DNA of 64,000 bases from Hyunsoonleella flava (GTDB lineage Bacteria > Bacteroidota > Bacteroidia > Flavobacteriales > Flavobacteriaceae), in assembly GCF_004310325.1 (NCBI RefSeq), contig NZ_SIRT01000014.1:53870-117869 (forward strand). Reading direction: 5' to 3'. Positions 35,739 to 45,251 of the stretch are shown one piece after another; position 1 is the stretch's first letter, and each line of letters starts with the position of its first letter. The notes beneath the pieces are model-generated. The model ran no database searches and had not been told where the DNA came from. It saw only the letters and a program-made list of their open reading frames with translations. The translations under genes were made by a program, and so were the position numbers.

Positions 35739-36233
35739 ATGAAAAAATTATTCGTATTAGCAGTAGCCGTATTAGGATTTACTTTTACATCAAACGCACA
35801 GGAGATAGCTGAGAATGCTATTGGATTACGTTTGGGTGATAGCGATGGCTTTGGTGCCGAAATCTCTTATCAACGAGCATTGGGAGAAAACAACCGTTTA
35901 GAGCTAGATTTAGGTCTTAGATCGGGAAGTAACTTTGATGGTTTTAAACTAGCAGGTTTGTATCAGTGGGTATGGTTACTTGATGGTAACTTTAACTGGT
36001 ATGCTGGTGTAGGAGGTGGTATCGCTTCTTATGATTTCGATAGAGTACCACAAGGGTTTGATGATGGTGACACCTTTGTTTTCGCTGCTGGCGATATTGG
36101 TATCGAATATAATTTTGACATACCTTTGCAACTTTCCTTAGATTTTAGACCAGAAATAGGTTTTGGCGAAGGTGTTTATAATAATGATGATTTAGATTTT
36201 GACATCGCTCTAGGTATCAGGTATCAATTCTAA
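35739..36233 (+). CDS. Small outer membrane beta-barrel protein
   Basis: 164 residues. Signal peptide (LFVLAVAVLGFTFTSNAQ) and then alternating aromatic/hydrophobic strands ending in IALGIRYQF, a typical outer-membrane C-terminal Phe signature. About eight strands fit an OmpA/OmpX-like barrel. Monocistronic with its own promoter and terminator. Confidence 0.85.
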   Translation: MKKLFVLAVAVLGFTFTSNAQEIAENAIGLRLGDSDGFGAEISYQRALGENNRLELDLGLRSGSNFDGFKLAGLYQWVWLLDGNFNWYAGVGGGIASYDFDRVPQGFDDGDTFVFAAGDIGIEYNFDIPLQLSLDFRPEIGFGEGVYNNDDLDFDIALGIRYQF

Positions 36234-36259
36234 AAAAATCTTTATTCAATGAAATTAAG

Positions 36260-36283
36260 AAGCACCCGTTTGGGTGCTTTTTT
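36260..36283 (+). terminator. Terminator after the beta-barrel gene
   Basis: Stem AAGCACCC / GGGTGCTT with a 4-nt loop and T-run, 26 bp after the stop. Confidence 0.88.
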
Positions 36284-36339
36284 AGTTTTATAATAGACCA
36301 TGAATGCACTATATTTGAAATGCTATTAACAATTAAAAA

Positions 36340-37314
36340 ATGAAGATAATTAAATGGGGATTTATCGGTTGTGGTAGTGTCACCGAAGTTAAAAGTGGAC
36401 CAGCATATCAATTAACACAAGGCTTTGAGGTTACAGCAGTAATGCGTAGAAATATAGAAAAGGCTGAAGATTATGCAAAACGCCACAATATCAAAACCTA
36501 TTACAATAATGCAGATGACTTAATTAATGATGAAAATGTTGAAGCTATCTACATCGCTACGCCACCTGACAGTCATTTACAGTATGCCCTAAAAGTTGCT
36601 GAAGCTGGAAAGATATGCTGTATCGAAAAACCCCTAACACCTAATTACAAAGATAGTTTAAAGATTAAAAAAGCATTTGAGGCAAAAAGCTTACCCTTAT
36701 TTGTTGCCTATTATAGGCGATCGTTACCTCGATTTTTAAAAGTAAAATCTTGGATTGACGATAATTTAATTGGAGAAATAAGACATATCAATTGGATATT
36801 TTCCAAACCTCCAAATGATTTAGATCTCAATAAAACATACAATTGGCGAACGGATGCTAAAATTGCTCCTGGTGGCTATTTTGACGATTTAGCCAGCCAT
36901 GGTCTAGATTTATTCTCATTTTTGCTAGGTAATTTTATTGACACAACTGGTGTTTGTAAAAACCAGCAAGGGCTTTATGATGCCTATGATGCCATTACTG
37001 CAAACTGGATTCATGAAAATGGTATTACCGGATCTGGAAGTTGGCATTTTGGAAGTAAAGACCGTATGGATGAAGTTGTTATTATAGGAAGTAAAGGACA
37101 TATTAAATTTTCAGTGTTCCTTGAAAACCCTATTCAACTTAAAAATAATACTACCGAGGAGTGTTTGACTATAGAACATCCAAAACATATACAACTATAC
37201 CATGTTAAAGGCATGAGAGACGAACTGGTTTTAAACAACTTCAAGCATCCTTCCACAGGAAAAACCGCTACACATACAAGTTGGGTGATGGACAAAATTT
37301 TAGGTAAACTTTAA
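36340..37314 (+). CDS. Gfo/Idh/MocA-family NAD(P)-dependent oxidoreductase
   Basis: 324 residues. Rossmann start WGFIGCGSVTEVKSGP, YIATPPDSH and the diagnostic CIEKPLTPNY with catalytic Lys, then the alpha/beta C-terminal domain with GGYFDDLASHGLDL. Family acts on sugars or inositols. It precedes a ThuA-domain lipoprotein, a pairing that suggests carbohydrate metabolism. Confidence 0.92.
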   Translation: MKIIKWGFIGCGSVTEVKSGPAYQLTQGFEVTAVMRRNIEKAEDYAKRHNIKTYYNNADDLINDENVEAIYIATPPDSHLQYALKVAEAGKICCIEKPLTPNYKDSLKIKKAFEAKSLPLFVAYYRRSLPRFLKVKSWIDDNLIGEIRHINWIFSKPPNDLDLNKTYNWRTDAKIAPGGYFDDLASHGLDLFSFLLGNFIDTTGVCKNQQGLYDAYDAITANWIHENGITGSGSWHFGSKDRMDEVVIIGSKGHIKFSVFLENPIQLKNNTTEECLTIEHPKHIQLYHVKGMRDELVLNNFKHPSTGKTATHTSWVMDKILGKL

Positions 37315-37412
37315 TTGTTAATAAGCTAACTAATAGAGGTATTTAAAGTTTCATATATCAATTTATAGGAACTTTTATTTATCTTGACGGAAAATATATT
37401 CTAAATTATTTC

Positions 37413-38447
37413 ATGAAATCCATCAAAATTACCGTTTGTCTTTTTTGCGCTGTATTATTTACACTTAACTGCAAATCTAAAGAAATCCAAAAAAAAGATG
37501 CACAGTCCAAATTAAAAGCACTAATCATAGATGGTGAAAGCGGTCATGGTATTTGGCCAAAAAGCACATTCATGATTAAAAGCTATCTTGAAGAAACAGG
37601 ACTTTTCGATGTAGATGTTGCACGAAAAAAATACCTTTGGATTGGTCCTCATCACAATAAAGTAGAAGAAACAGATGATATTAAAGAACTTTTAAATATA
37701 TATCCTTTTGAAGATGGTATCGAAAGAATTGTGTTGGATTCTACCAGATATGATCCAAGTTTTAGCCCAGATTTTAAAAAATATGATGTCATAGTCAATA
37801 ATCTAGGGTGGAAATCTTCTGAATGGCCAAAAGACACAAAACAGCGTTTTGAAGATTACATGAAAAATGGCGGTGGATTAGTAATTGTGCATAGTGCCAA
37901 TAATGCTTGGGGGCAATGGGAAGAATACAATAAAATGATAGGTCTTGGCGGTTGGGGCGGAAGAACTATAGAATCTGGCCCCTATGTTTACTTCAATAAA
38001 AATGATGAACTAATAAAAGATCCCGCTGAAGGTCCTTGCGCTACCCATGGTCCACAGCACAACTACATTGTTAAAACTAGAGCTCCAGAACACCCAATAA
38101 TGAAAGGCTTGCCAAAAGAATGGTTACATAATAAAGATGAACTTTATGAACGCATGAGAGGTCCTGCAGAAAACATGACTATTTTGGCTACAGCATATTC
38201 AGATTCCAAACACGGTAAAAGAATGACCGATAGACATGAACCCCTTTTGATGACTATAGAGTATGGTAAAGGGAGAACCTTTCATACAGCACTTGGACAT
38301 ATGGACTATTCTATGGAATGTGCAGGCTTTATCACAACCTTACAGCGCGGTGCAGAATGGGCGGCTACGGGAGAAGTAACACAAGCCATACCTGAAGATT
38401 TTCCAACAACTGAAAACACAAGCATTAGAAAGTGGCGTTTAAACTGA
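37413..38447 (+). CDS. ThuA-domain lipoprotein (trehalose-utilisation-like)
   Basis: 344 residues. Lipobox in VLFTLNCKSKE. The class I glutamine-amidotransferase-like ThuA fold shows ALIIDGESGHG, YDVIVNNLGW, GGGLVIVHSANNAW and RTFHTALGHMDYSM. ThuA proteins are linked to sugar utilisation, often next to Gfo/Idh dehydrogenases as here. It lacks a clear nucleophilic Cys of true amidotransferases. Envelope location inferred. Confidence 0.9.
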   Translation: MKSIKITVCLFCAVLFTLNCKSKEIQKKDAQSKLKALIIDGESGHGIWPKSTFMIKSYLEETGLFDVDVARKKYLWIGPHHNKVEETDDIKELLNIYPFEDGIERIVLDSTRYDPSFSPDFKKYDVIVNNLGWKSSEWPKDTKQRFEDYMKNGGGLVIVHSANNAWGQWEEYNKMIGLGGWGGRTIESGPYVYFNKNDELIKDPAEGPCATHGPQHNYIVKTRAPEHPIMKGLPKEWLHNKDELYERMRGPAENMTILATAYSDSKHGKRMTDRHEPLLMTIEYGKGRTFHTALGHMDYSMECAGFITTLQRGAEWAATGEVTQAIPEDFPTTENTSIRKWRLN

Positions 38448-38679
38448 CAAAATGCTTTACAAATAATTCATTGGGTATTACAACATCACACTAGTTATAA
38501 TTTGAAACACAAATAAGATTAATGCATTTCAAAACATAACAAATAATTAATGGTTTTACAGATTTTACCCAATTTAACTTCATTTAACATTTTGAATTAA
38601 AATATAATTGGTTTAATACTTAACTTTAGCCAAACTAATTGACAAACAGTTAACATTTCATTAATTTCAAAAACGTTTT

Positions 38680-41250
38680 ATGAAGACAAATTCTATCTGG
38701 CGGTTAAAGGCAATTTTAGTGCTTTTAGTTGCTATTTTCGTAATGCCCCTTAATGTTGATGCTCAAAACAGGAGAAAAGACAAGAAAAAGAAAAACAAAA
38801 CCGAAGCACCAGCTCCTGCCAAAAAACCATCAAAAAAGAAAACTGTTGCTTCGCTAACTAAATCCAGTAAAAAGCTTGAAGGCCTTTTCACGCTATACCA
38901 AGACACCATTACTGGGTCTCTTCAGATGCTAATTTCAGAAGATGATATTGGTAAAGAATATATTCATTTTGCACAGATTGCAGATGGCGTACTTGACGCT
39001 GGCAGATTTAGAGGGGCTTACAACCCAACCCAGGTTATCAAAATAAATAAGCATTTCAATAAAATAGAGTTTGTAAAACAAAATACATCATTCTATTTTG
39101 ATCCTGACAATGCGCTTTCCAAAGCTAAAGACGCAAATATTTCTCATGGAAATATTGCCAGTTTAAAAATTGAAGCAAGCGATGACAAAAAAGGAACTTA
39201 CCTGGTAAAAGTTGATGACTTATTCCTGAAGGAAACATTCGGGCAAATAAAACCACCAAGGTTTCCTGGTAGCTCCCCAACGTCCTTTTCACTTGGTAAT
39301 TTAGATAAAAACAAAACCAAAATAAATTCCATCAAGAACTACCCTGACAATATTAATATCACGTCTGAGTATGTATACTCAAAACCCTCTGTTTTAAATG
39401 GTGGATCTAATGCCGTAACTGATGGTAGAAACGTTAGCATTAAAGTAAACCACAGTTTAATAGCAATGCCAGACAACGATTATGAGGTTAGGTTTGATGA
39501 TCCTCGTGTGGGCTATTTTACAAGACAAGTTGAAGATCAAACAAGTACAAGTAGCACACCATATAGAGATTTGATCCACAGATGGCATCTTAAGAAAAAA
39601 GATCCTAATGCTGAAATCTCTGAACCGGTGGAACCCATAACTTGGTGGATTGAAAATACGACGCCTGTTGAATGGAGAGAAACTATTAAAAATGGGGTTT
39701 TACAATGGAATAAAGCCTTTGAAAAAGCTGGATTTAAGAATGCAATGGTTGTGAAGGTACAGCCTGATGATGCCGAATGGGATGCTGGTGATATTAGATA
39801 TAATGTTCTACGTTGGACCTCATCTCCTCGTCCACCCTTTGGAGGCTACGGCCCTAGTTTTGTAAACCCAAGAACTGGACAAATATTAGGAGCAGATATC
39901 ATGTTAGAATATGTTCATTTTACCAACAGGGTACTTTATGATAAAATCTATAATAACGTAGGGATGTCACTTGAAGAAGATTACAAATATTGCAGTCTTG
40001 GTCATGAAACACATCAAGAACTTATGTTCGCTAATGCTGTGGTTGCTGCTACAGGAGCATCCGATTTGGAAATGGAGCGCATCAAAAAAGAATCCATGAC
40101 GGCATTGATAATGCATGAGGTTGGGCATACTTTAGGCTTAAACCATAATATGAAAGCAAGTCAGCTTTTCTCAAGAGAGCAATTAAACGACGCTGATTTT
40201 ATTGAAGGCAAATGTTTAACAGCTTCAGTAATGGATTATGCTGCTTTAAATATCACAAAAGATAGAAGTAAACAGGGACAATATGATGATGTTGCTGTAG
40301 GACCTTACGATGTGTGGGCTATTCAGCTTGGATATACGCCCTTTGCTTCAGAAAATGAAAGACAGGCATTATTAAACGAGTCTACAAAACCTGAACATAT
40401 TTTTGGGAATGATGCCGATGATATGCGTAGCCCTGGAAAAGCTATTGACCCTAGAGTTAATGTATCAGACCAATCCAATGAGCAAATTGATTGGGCTATA
40501 GATAGAATTCAATTATCTGACCAACTTCTAAAAGATGCCAAAACTAATTTTTCAAAAGAAGGAGATTTTTATGAGGAATTAAAACGGGTATACTATGTTT
40601 TATCTGGACAACAAGGTAGTGCGGCCAATACGATTTCAAGATTTATCGGGGGTGTTTATGTTGACAGAGCTATGGCAGGCCAAAATGGAGCAACCAAACC
40701 TTATACACCCGTGAGTCTTGAAGATCAGAAAAAGGCAATGAACGCATTAAGTAAATATGTGTTTGCACCTGATGCGTTTGATGCACCCAATGATTTATAT
40801 AATTATTTAGCAAGTCAACGTAGAGGTTTTAATTTTAGATCTCCTGAGGATCCAAAAATCCATAGTCGCGTTTTAGGAATGCAAAAACGTGTTTTAAGTC
40901 ATTTATTACATTACAACACATTGCAAAGAATAACTGATTCTGAACTATATGGTAATGCATACAAATTATCGTCCATGATGACTGACTTAAATAATGCTAT
41001 TTTCAAAGCTGATATTTATGGGAGTGTTAATACTTTTAGACGGAACTTACAATTGGAGTATACAGAGATGTTGCTAGAAATGATTACAGGTAAAACAAGC
41101 TCGAGATACGCCCATAATGCGAAATCTATGGCACTTTATAATTTAAAACGTATCAGAACTATGGCTGCACCTTCTGGAAACATCGCATCCAGAGCACATA
41201 AAGAGCATCTAAGAACACTAATAGATAATGGATTGAAAGAATTGAAATAA
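38680..41250 (+). CDS. Large zinc-dependent metalloprotease (DUF5117/DUF5118 type)
   Basis: 856 residues. Signal peptide, then a lysine/alanine/proline-rich stretch (about 30-58), a long beta-rich region (DUF5118/5117-like) and a metzincin-type zinc site HEVGHTLGLNHN with following SVMDY Met-turn. C-terminal alpha-helical region has the YVFAPDAFDAP segment. Family is abundant in Bacteroidota and predicted secreted or periplasmic. It ends at a strong bidirectional terminator. Confidence 0.92.
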   Translation: MKTNSIWRLKAILVLLVAIFVMPLNVDAQNRRKDKKKKNKTEAPAPAKKPSKKKTVASLTKSSKKLEGLFTLYQDTITGSLQMLISEDDIGKEYIHFAQIADGVLDAGRFRGAYNPTQVIKINKHFNKIEFVKQNTSFYFDPDNALSKAKDANISHGNIASLKIEASDDKKGTYLVKVDDLFLKETFGQIKPPRFPGSSPTSFSLGNLDKNKTKINSIKNYPDNINITSEYVYSKPSVLNGGSNAVTDGRNVSIKVNHSLIAMPDNDYEVRFDDPRVGYFTRQVEDQTSTSSTPYRDLIHRWHLKKKDPNAEISEPVEPITWWIENTTPVEWRETIKNGVLQWNKAFEKAGFKNAMVVKVQPDDAEWDAGDIRYNVLRWTSSPRPPFGGYGPSFVNPRTGQILGADIMLEYVHFTNRVLYDKIYNNVGMSLEEDYKYCSLGHETHQELMFANAVVAATGASDLEMERIKKESMTALIMHEVGHTLGLNHNMKASQLFSREQLNDADFIEGKCLTASVMDYAALNITKDRSKQGQYDDVAVGPYDVWAIQLGYTPFASENERQALLNESTKPEHIFGNDADDMRSPGKAIDPRVNVSDQSNEQIDWAIDRIQLSDQLLKDAKTNFSKEGDFYEELKRVYYVLSGQQGSAANTISRFIGGVYVDRAMAGQNGATKPYTPVSLEDQKKAMNALSKYVFAPDAFDAPNDLYNYLASQRRGFNFRSPEDPKIHSRVLGMQKRVLSHLLHYNTLQRITDSELYGNAYKLSSMMTDLNNAIFKADIYGSVNTFRRNLQLEYTEMLLEMITGKTSSRYAHNAKSMALYNLKRIRTMAAPSGNIASRAHKEHLRTLIDNGLKELK

Positions 41251-41289
41251 ATAACATTAGATTCCCATTTCCACAGGAATGGCAGCTCC

Positions 41290-41327
41290 AAATGAATTCC
41301 TCAACGCTTTGCTCGAGGAATTCATTT
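41290..41327. repeat. 13-bp perfect inverted repeat
   Basis: AAATGAATTCCTC (41290-41302) and GAGGAATTCATTT (41315-41327) separated by 12 bp; each arm contains GAATTC. Sits between a coding end and the terminator below. No T-run, so it may stabilise the 3' end or form part of a double terminator. Confidence 0.6.
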
Positions 41328-41332
41328 CAATT

Positions 41333-41364
41333 AAAAAAGCTACTTCAAATGAAGTAGCTTTTTT
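41333..41364. terminator. Bidirectional terminator between metalloprotease and PlsC genes
   Basis: 14-bp stem AAAAAAGCTACTTC / GAAGTAGCTTTTTT with a 4-nt loop; A-run on one side and T-run on the other, so it works for both convergent genes. Confidence 0.9.
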
Positions 41365-41470
41365 AGTAGTGGTTAATGTTTCTTTTTAGGGACAAGGAAT
41401 TGTTTACTTTATGTTTCATGAACCATCGCTTTATACAATACAAAACCTATGCCAAAATATCGAATTTAAT

Positions 41471-42022
41471 CTACGAGTATTCAGGAATTTTACCTTTAAC
41501 GCCTTTATAGAAAGCTCGTAAATGCTTAAAATCAGATGCAACATCATCGGTAGGATAGAATGGTTTTGAAAACGTGTTTTTCTTGTTTTCAAAATCTAGA
41601 GTAAACATCACGATAGGAACTTCAGCTTCTTTTGCTATATAATAGAATCCGGTTCTCCATTTATCTACTTTTTTTCTTGTACCCTCAGGAGCTAAAGCCA
41701 TTCTAAAGGTTTCGTTTTCCTTGAATAATTGAGCAATTGCCTTTACTTTGTTTTGACTGTTTTGACGGTTAATTGGTCTTCCTCCTAAAGCTCTAAAAAA
41801 GTAACCAAAAGGAAAAATGAACAATTCTTTTTTACCAATAAAATTCACCTTAACACCTAATACCGCACGCACTAAAACACCTATATAGAAATCGTGCCAG
41901 CTGGTATGTGGTGCCGCAATAATAATGGCTTTTTTTAAGTCGTTTTGAAGAATGTCGTAATGTCCATCAACCTGCCAGCCCAATAACGTGTGGTAGATAA
42001 ATTTTGCCAGCTGTTGTCGCAT
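41471..42022 (-). CDS. 1-acyl-glycerol-3-phosphate acyltransferase (PlsC-like)
   Basis: 183 residues. Acyltransferase motifs: HTSWHDFYIG (HX4D), GRPINRQ, APEGTRKKVDKWRTG and VPIVMF. The compact size resembles glycerol-3-phosphate acyltransferase-like or lipid A-type acyltransferases. Only 1 bp separates it from the KdnB-like gene, so it is probably in the LPS-related operon and may acylate an envelope lipid. Confidence 0.87.
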   Translation of the reverse strand: MRQQLAKFIYHTLLGWQVDGHYDILQNDLKKAIIIAAPHTSWHDFYIGVLVRAVLGVKVNFIGKKELFIFPFGYFFRALGGRPINRQNSQNKVKAIAQLFKENETFRMALAPEGTRKKVDKWRTGFYYIAKEAEVPIVMFTLDFENKKNTFSKPFYPTDDVASDFKHLRAFYKGVKGKIPEYS

Positions 42023-42023
42023 A

Positions 42024-43106
42024 TTACATTTTTAGGTAGAGTTCCTTAAGCTTTTTGGATGTAATTGTCTTTTTCCAATTTTTCCCAATGGCATTTTCCC
42101 ATAACGGCTCTAGACTTAAAGCAACGTTTATCATGGTTTCTAAATCCTTGTCGCTCAAATCACGACAAATACCTGTTGGCAATGTAATGTCATGTTTGTC
42201 CAACATCTTTTTAAATAACTTTACATCCTTTGGATAAAATTCCTCCAAATAGTTAAATACGATGCAGTTACCGATGCCGTGTTTTGTCCCTAGCAAATAT
42301 GATAATCCATAGCTCATAGCATGCGCTACACCAACTTGTGAATAGGCTATGCTCATACCTCCATGCCATGAGGCCATCATAAGTTTGTCCTGAGCATCTT
42401 TTTTAGTGAGACTACCATCGAGATAAATCTCTTTACAAATCTGGTAGGCCATATCACCATAAGTTTTGCTAAAAGCGTTTAAGTATGTCCCATTTAATGA
42501 TTCAACACTATGGATAAAACAATCCATCCCAGTATAAAACCATTGTTGTTTTGGCACACCCTTCGTTAACTCAGGGTCTAAAACTACTTGATCGAAAGGC
42601 GTGTAATCTGAATTAATACCTAATTTACGGGTTGGTCCTGTTAAAACCGTGGTTCTAGAAACCTCAGCACCTGTTCCAGAAATCGTTGGAATACCTACGT
42701 GGTACACTGCTTTGTGTTTAACCAAATCCCATCCTTGGTAATCTTCAGAACTACCTTCGTTATTTAGCATAATAGCTACTGCCTTGGCTAAATCTAAAAT
42801 TGAGCCGCCCCCTATACCAATAATTCCCGACGGGCGCTCTTTTGAGGTCAAAATGATATCCTCAACCAACTCATCTACCTGAGATGTTTTTGGTTCCTCG
42901 ATAGTAGAAACATATATTATTTTATCGTCGTAAGCAATTGGGATTCTAGATGTTATATTTATTTCAGTTCTAAATACGTCATCTACTAAATATACAAAAG
43001 GGGCTTGGTTGTTTAAGCGATTTGGAGCCAACAATTCACCTAACTGATTGAAACTACCTCTGCCAAAAATTACTCTTGGCACCATTGGAAAGTTCTTATA
43101 ACTCAT
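42024..43106 (-). CDS. Iron-containing alcohol dehydrogenase, KdnB-like (Kdo 8-oxidase)
   Basis: 360 residues. Fe-ADH fold: GIGGGSILDLAKAVA nucleotide loop, PTISGTGAEVSRT, and metal ligands in DCFIHSVES and VAHAMSYGLSYLLGTKHGIGN. The N-terminus (YKNFPMVPRVIFGRGSFNQL) and metal region match KdnB, which oxidises the C8 of Kdo to start 8-amino-Kdo synthesis in Shewanella. Supporting context is kdsB two genes upstream. The partner aminotransferase KdnA is not in the window. Confidence 0.8.
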   Translation of the reverse strand: MSYKNFPMVPRVIFGRGSFNQLGELLAPNRLNNQAPFVYLVDDVFRTEINITSRIPIAYDDKIIYVSTIEEPKTSQVDELVEDIILTSKERPSGIIGIGGGSILDLAKAVAIMLNNEGSSEDYQGWDLVKHKAVYHVGIPTISGTGAEVSRTTVLTGPTRKLGINSDYTPFDQVVLDPELTKGVPKQQWFYTGMDCFIHSVESLNGTYLNAFSKTYGDMAYQICKEIYLDGSLTKKDAQDKLMMASWHGGMSIAYSQVGVAHAMSYGLSYLLGTKHGIGNCIVFNYLEEFYPKDVKLFKKMLDKHDITLPTGICRDLSDKDLETMINVALSLEPLWENAIGKNWKKTITSKKLKELYLKM

Positions 43107-43203
43107 GCAGTGTCTTTTCTTTTACAAAATGTAAAAATAGTATTATTTTATTTTTACTTCATTAAAATATCTTGAAACTTCAACATCCATCACTATTTCA
43201 CCC

Positions 43204-43908
43204 TTAAGGCACTAATTTTAACAGCTCTCGTAAAGTTTGTATGGTTTTGTATTGTTTCCCGTTAGTTTCTTTTTCTGTAACCATTTCGTGCGCCCAGGTG
43301 GTATGAAACGGCACATGAATAGCTTTAGCTTCAATATTTACCAAAGGCAAAATATCTGATTTTAAGGAGTTTCCTATCATCAAAAATTCTGAAGGGTTAA
43401 TATCCAAATGATTCAAAAGCTTACTGTAATTGGCTTCTTTCTTATCGCTTAACACTTCAATATGATGAAAATAAGATGTTAATCCAGACTTCTCCAATTT
43501 CCGCTCTTGATCCAGCAAATCGCCTTTTGTGGCAAGAATAAGTCTGTATTTCTTTGACAATTTTTCCAAGACTTCCTCAACCCCATCTAGCAATTCTACC
43601 GGCTCATTCAACATGTTTTTGCCTATGTTTAAAATTTTCTGAATTTTTTCATTTGAAATGGTATAATTTGAAAGTTCAAGTGCACACTCAACCATAGAAA
43701 GCGTAAAGGCCTTAACACCATAACCGTAAAGTGGTAAATTACCAATTTCCATTTTAAACAATTCTTGATCTATCTTATTAGGGGTTTCAAACTCCGATAA
43801 TAATTTAGCAAACTCTTCCTCTGCCTTCCTAAAATAGGTTTCGTTTACCCATAAGGTATCATCGGCATCAAATCCAATTACTTTTATGCCACTATAATCT
43901 ATTTCCAT
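43204..43908 (-). CDS. HAD-family phosphatase
   Basis: 234 residues. HAD motif [13 protein letters not shown] with the Asp nucleophile and acid, a helical cap, motif [10 protein letters not shown], motif III Lys and motif [16 protein letters not shown]. Overlaps kdsB by 10 bp, so a place in Kdo-type sugar metabolism is possible. It is not the typical short KdsC (C0) type, since it has a C1-type cap. Confidence 0.85.
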   Translation of the reverse strand: MEIDYSGIKVIGFDADDTLWVNETYFRKAEEEFAKLLSEFETPNKIDQELFKMEIGNLPLYGYGVKAFTLSMVECALELSNYTISNEKIQKILNIGKNMLNEPVELLDGVEEVLEKLSKKYRLILATKGDLLDQERKLEKSGLTSYFHHIEVLSDKKEANYSKLLNHLDINPSEFLMIGNSLKSDILPLVNIEAKAIHVPFHTTWAHEMVTEKETNGKQYKTIQTLRELLKLVP

Positions 43909-44627
43909 AGTTTCTTTGCGCGTTCTAAATCTTCGGGCGTATCAATTTCGACACCTTCAACTGAGGTTTCTACCATTTTAATACGTTTGCCATACTCCAA
44001 ATACCTTAGTTGCTCTAGTTTTTCTGATGCTTCTAAAGTTAACATTGGCAAACGATAAAAATCTAAAAGCGCTTCTTTTCTAAAGGCATAAACACCCTTA
44101 TGCTTGTAATATTTTACATTTACACTTTCATCTCTTGGATATGGAATTGGGCTTCTCGAAAAGTATAGTGCAAAATTGAAATTATCCAAAACCACCTTCA
44201 CCGTGTTTGGGTTATTAATCTCATTTTTATCAGCGATATGCACCATTAATGACGCCAAATCTACCTGATTCTCTGGATCGTTTTTAAAAACCTCAATCAA
44301 TTTGCTTAAAGATTCTGTATCTGTAAATGGTTCGTCTCCTTGAACATTGACTACCACATCAACATCTAAATTTTCAACAGCCTCGGCAATCCTGTCACTA
44401 CCACACTCATGCTCTTTTTTGCTCATCATCACCTTTCCGCCATTCCTAGAAATTTCATTATAAATAATATCACTATCAGTTACTACAATAACATCATCAA
44501 ACAGTTTGGTAGCCACAGTAGCTTCGTAAGTACGAAGAATTACCGTTTTACCATTTAAATCCTGCATAAGTTTCCCAGGAAATCGAGAGGCACTGTAACG
44601 TGCTGGTATCATTGAAATTATTTTCAT
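43899..44627 (-). CDS. kdsB: 3-deoxy-manno-octulosonate cytidylyltransferase
   Basis: 242 residues. [15 protein letters not shown] with the nucleotide-binding loop, [18 protein letters not shown] and [12 protein letters not shown] are KdsB signatures. Activates Kdo (or 8-amino-Kdo) as the CMP-sugar for lipid A core. A -7 box sits 22 bp upstream. First gene of a likely kdsB-HAD-(kdnB-plsC) run. Confidence 0.97.
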   Translation of the reverse strand: MKIISMIPARYSASRFPGKLMQDLNGKTVILRTYEATVATKLFDDVIVVTDSDIIYNEISRNGGKVMMSKKEHECGSDRIAEAVENLDVDVVVNVQGDEPFTDTESLSKLIEVFKNDPENQVDLASLMVHIADKNEINNPNTVKVVLDNFNFALYFSRSPIPYPRDESVNVKYYKHKGVYAFRKEALLDFYRLPMLTLEASEKLEQLRYLEYGKRIKMVETSVEGVEIDTPEDLERAKKLWK

Positions 44628-44648
44628 TTACTTACTGGAATTTAAATT

Positions 44649-44656
44649 CAAAAATA
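44649..44656 (-). promoter_or_regulatory. Bacteroidota -7 box for kdsB
   Basis: TATTTTTG on the reverse strand, perfect match, 21 bp upstream of the ATG. Confidence 0.5.
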
Positions 44657-44664
44657 CCAAATAT

Positions 44665-45240
44665 TTATGCAACTGTGTCTTTCTTCTTTGTGAATCGTCG
44701 GTAAATTTTGAAAATGATAAAAAGAATAATAACAACCAAAATGACCGCTATAATCGGAGCAAAAACAGAAAGCGCGGACATTACTATAGACGTACCTGTT
44801 TCAAGAGTTGACACTACAGGATTTGCAATACCTCCTGTAGTGGCAGTAGATGCCAATCTTGTTGTGCTAGAAGACCCTGCAACTGCTGCTGCCGTTCCTC
44901 CTCCCGCTATTATTGCCAATGCCCAAGTGGTAACGGGACTCAAATCTGCTACCGTAGAAAGCATAACCGCTGTTCCTGCAATAGCTGCCAACGGTACTGC
45001 AATACTATCCAATAAATTATCAACATAAGGAATAAAATAGGCGAAAATCTCAACTAAGGTAGCAACACCCAAAGTGATAAGTGCGGGCATGCTTCCTACC
45101 CATTCCCAAGAGTCATTAAGTTGCCAAACATCAAAATATGCCGCCAAACTTAATGCAAAAAGCGGTACAAAAACCCGAAATCCTACAGAAGCGGACAAGC
45201 CTATACCTAAGCAAATACTAATTATTGTTTCTGGTGTCAT
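44665..45240 (-). CDS. DUF4126 membrane protein
   Basis: 191 residues with about five hydrophobic segments. Motifs GIGLSASVGFRVFVPL, FAYFIPYVDNLLDSIAVP and the Thr/Ala/Ser-rich GGGTAAAVAGSSSTTR are those of DUF4126. Function unknown. It starts 11 bp after the helicase stop, same strand. Confidence 0.87.
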   Translation of the reverse strand: MTPETIISICLGIGLSASVGFRVFVPLFALSLAAYFDVWQLNDSWEWVGSMPALITLGVATLVEIFAYFIPYVDNLLDSIAVPLAAIAGTAVMLSTVADLSPVTTWALAIIAGGGTAAAVAGSSSTTRLASTATTGGIANPVVSTLETGTSIVMSALSVFAPIIAVILVVIILFIIFKIYRRFTKKKDTVA

Positions 45241-45251
45241 TTCAATTTAAA

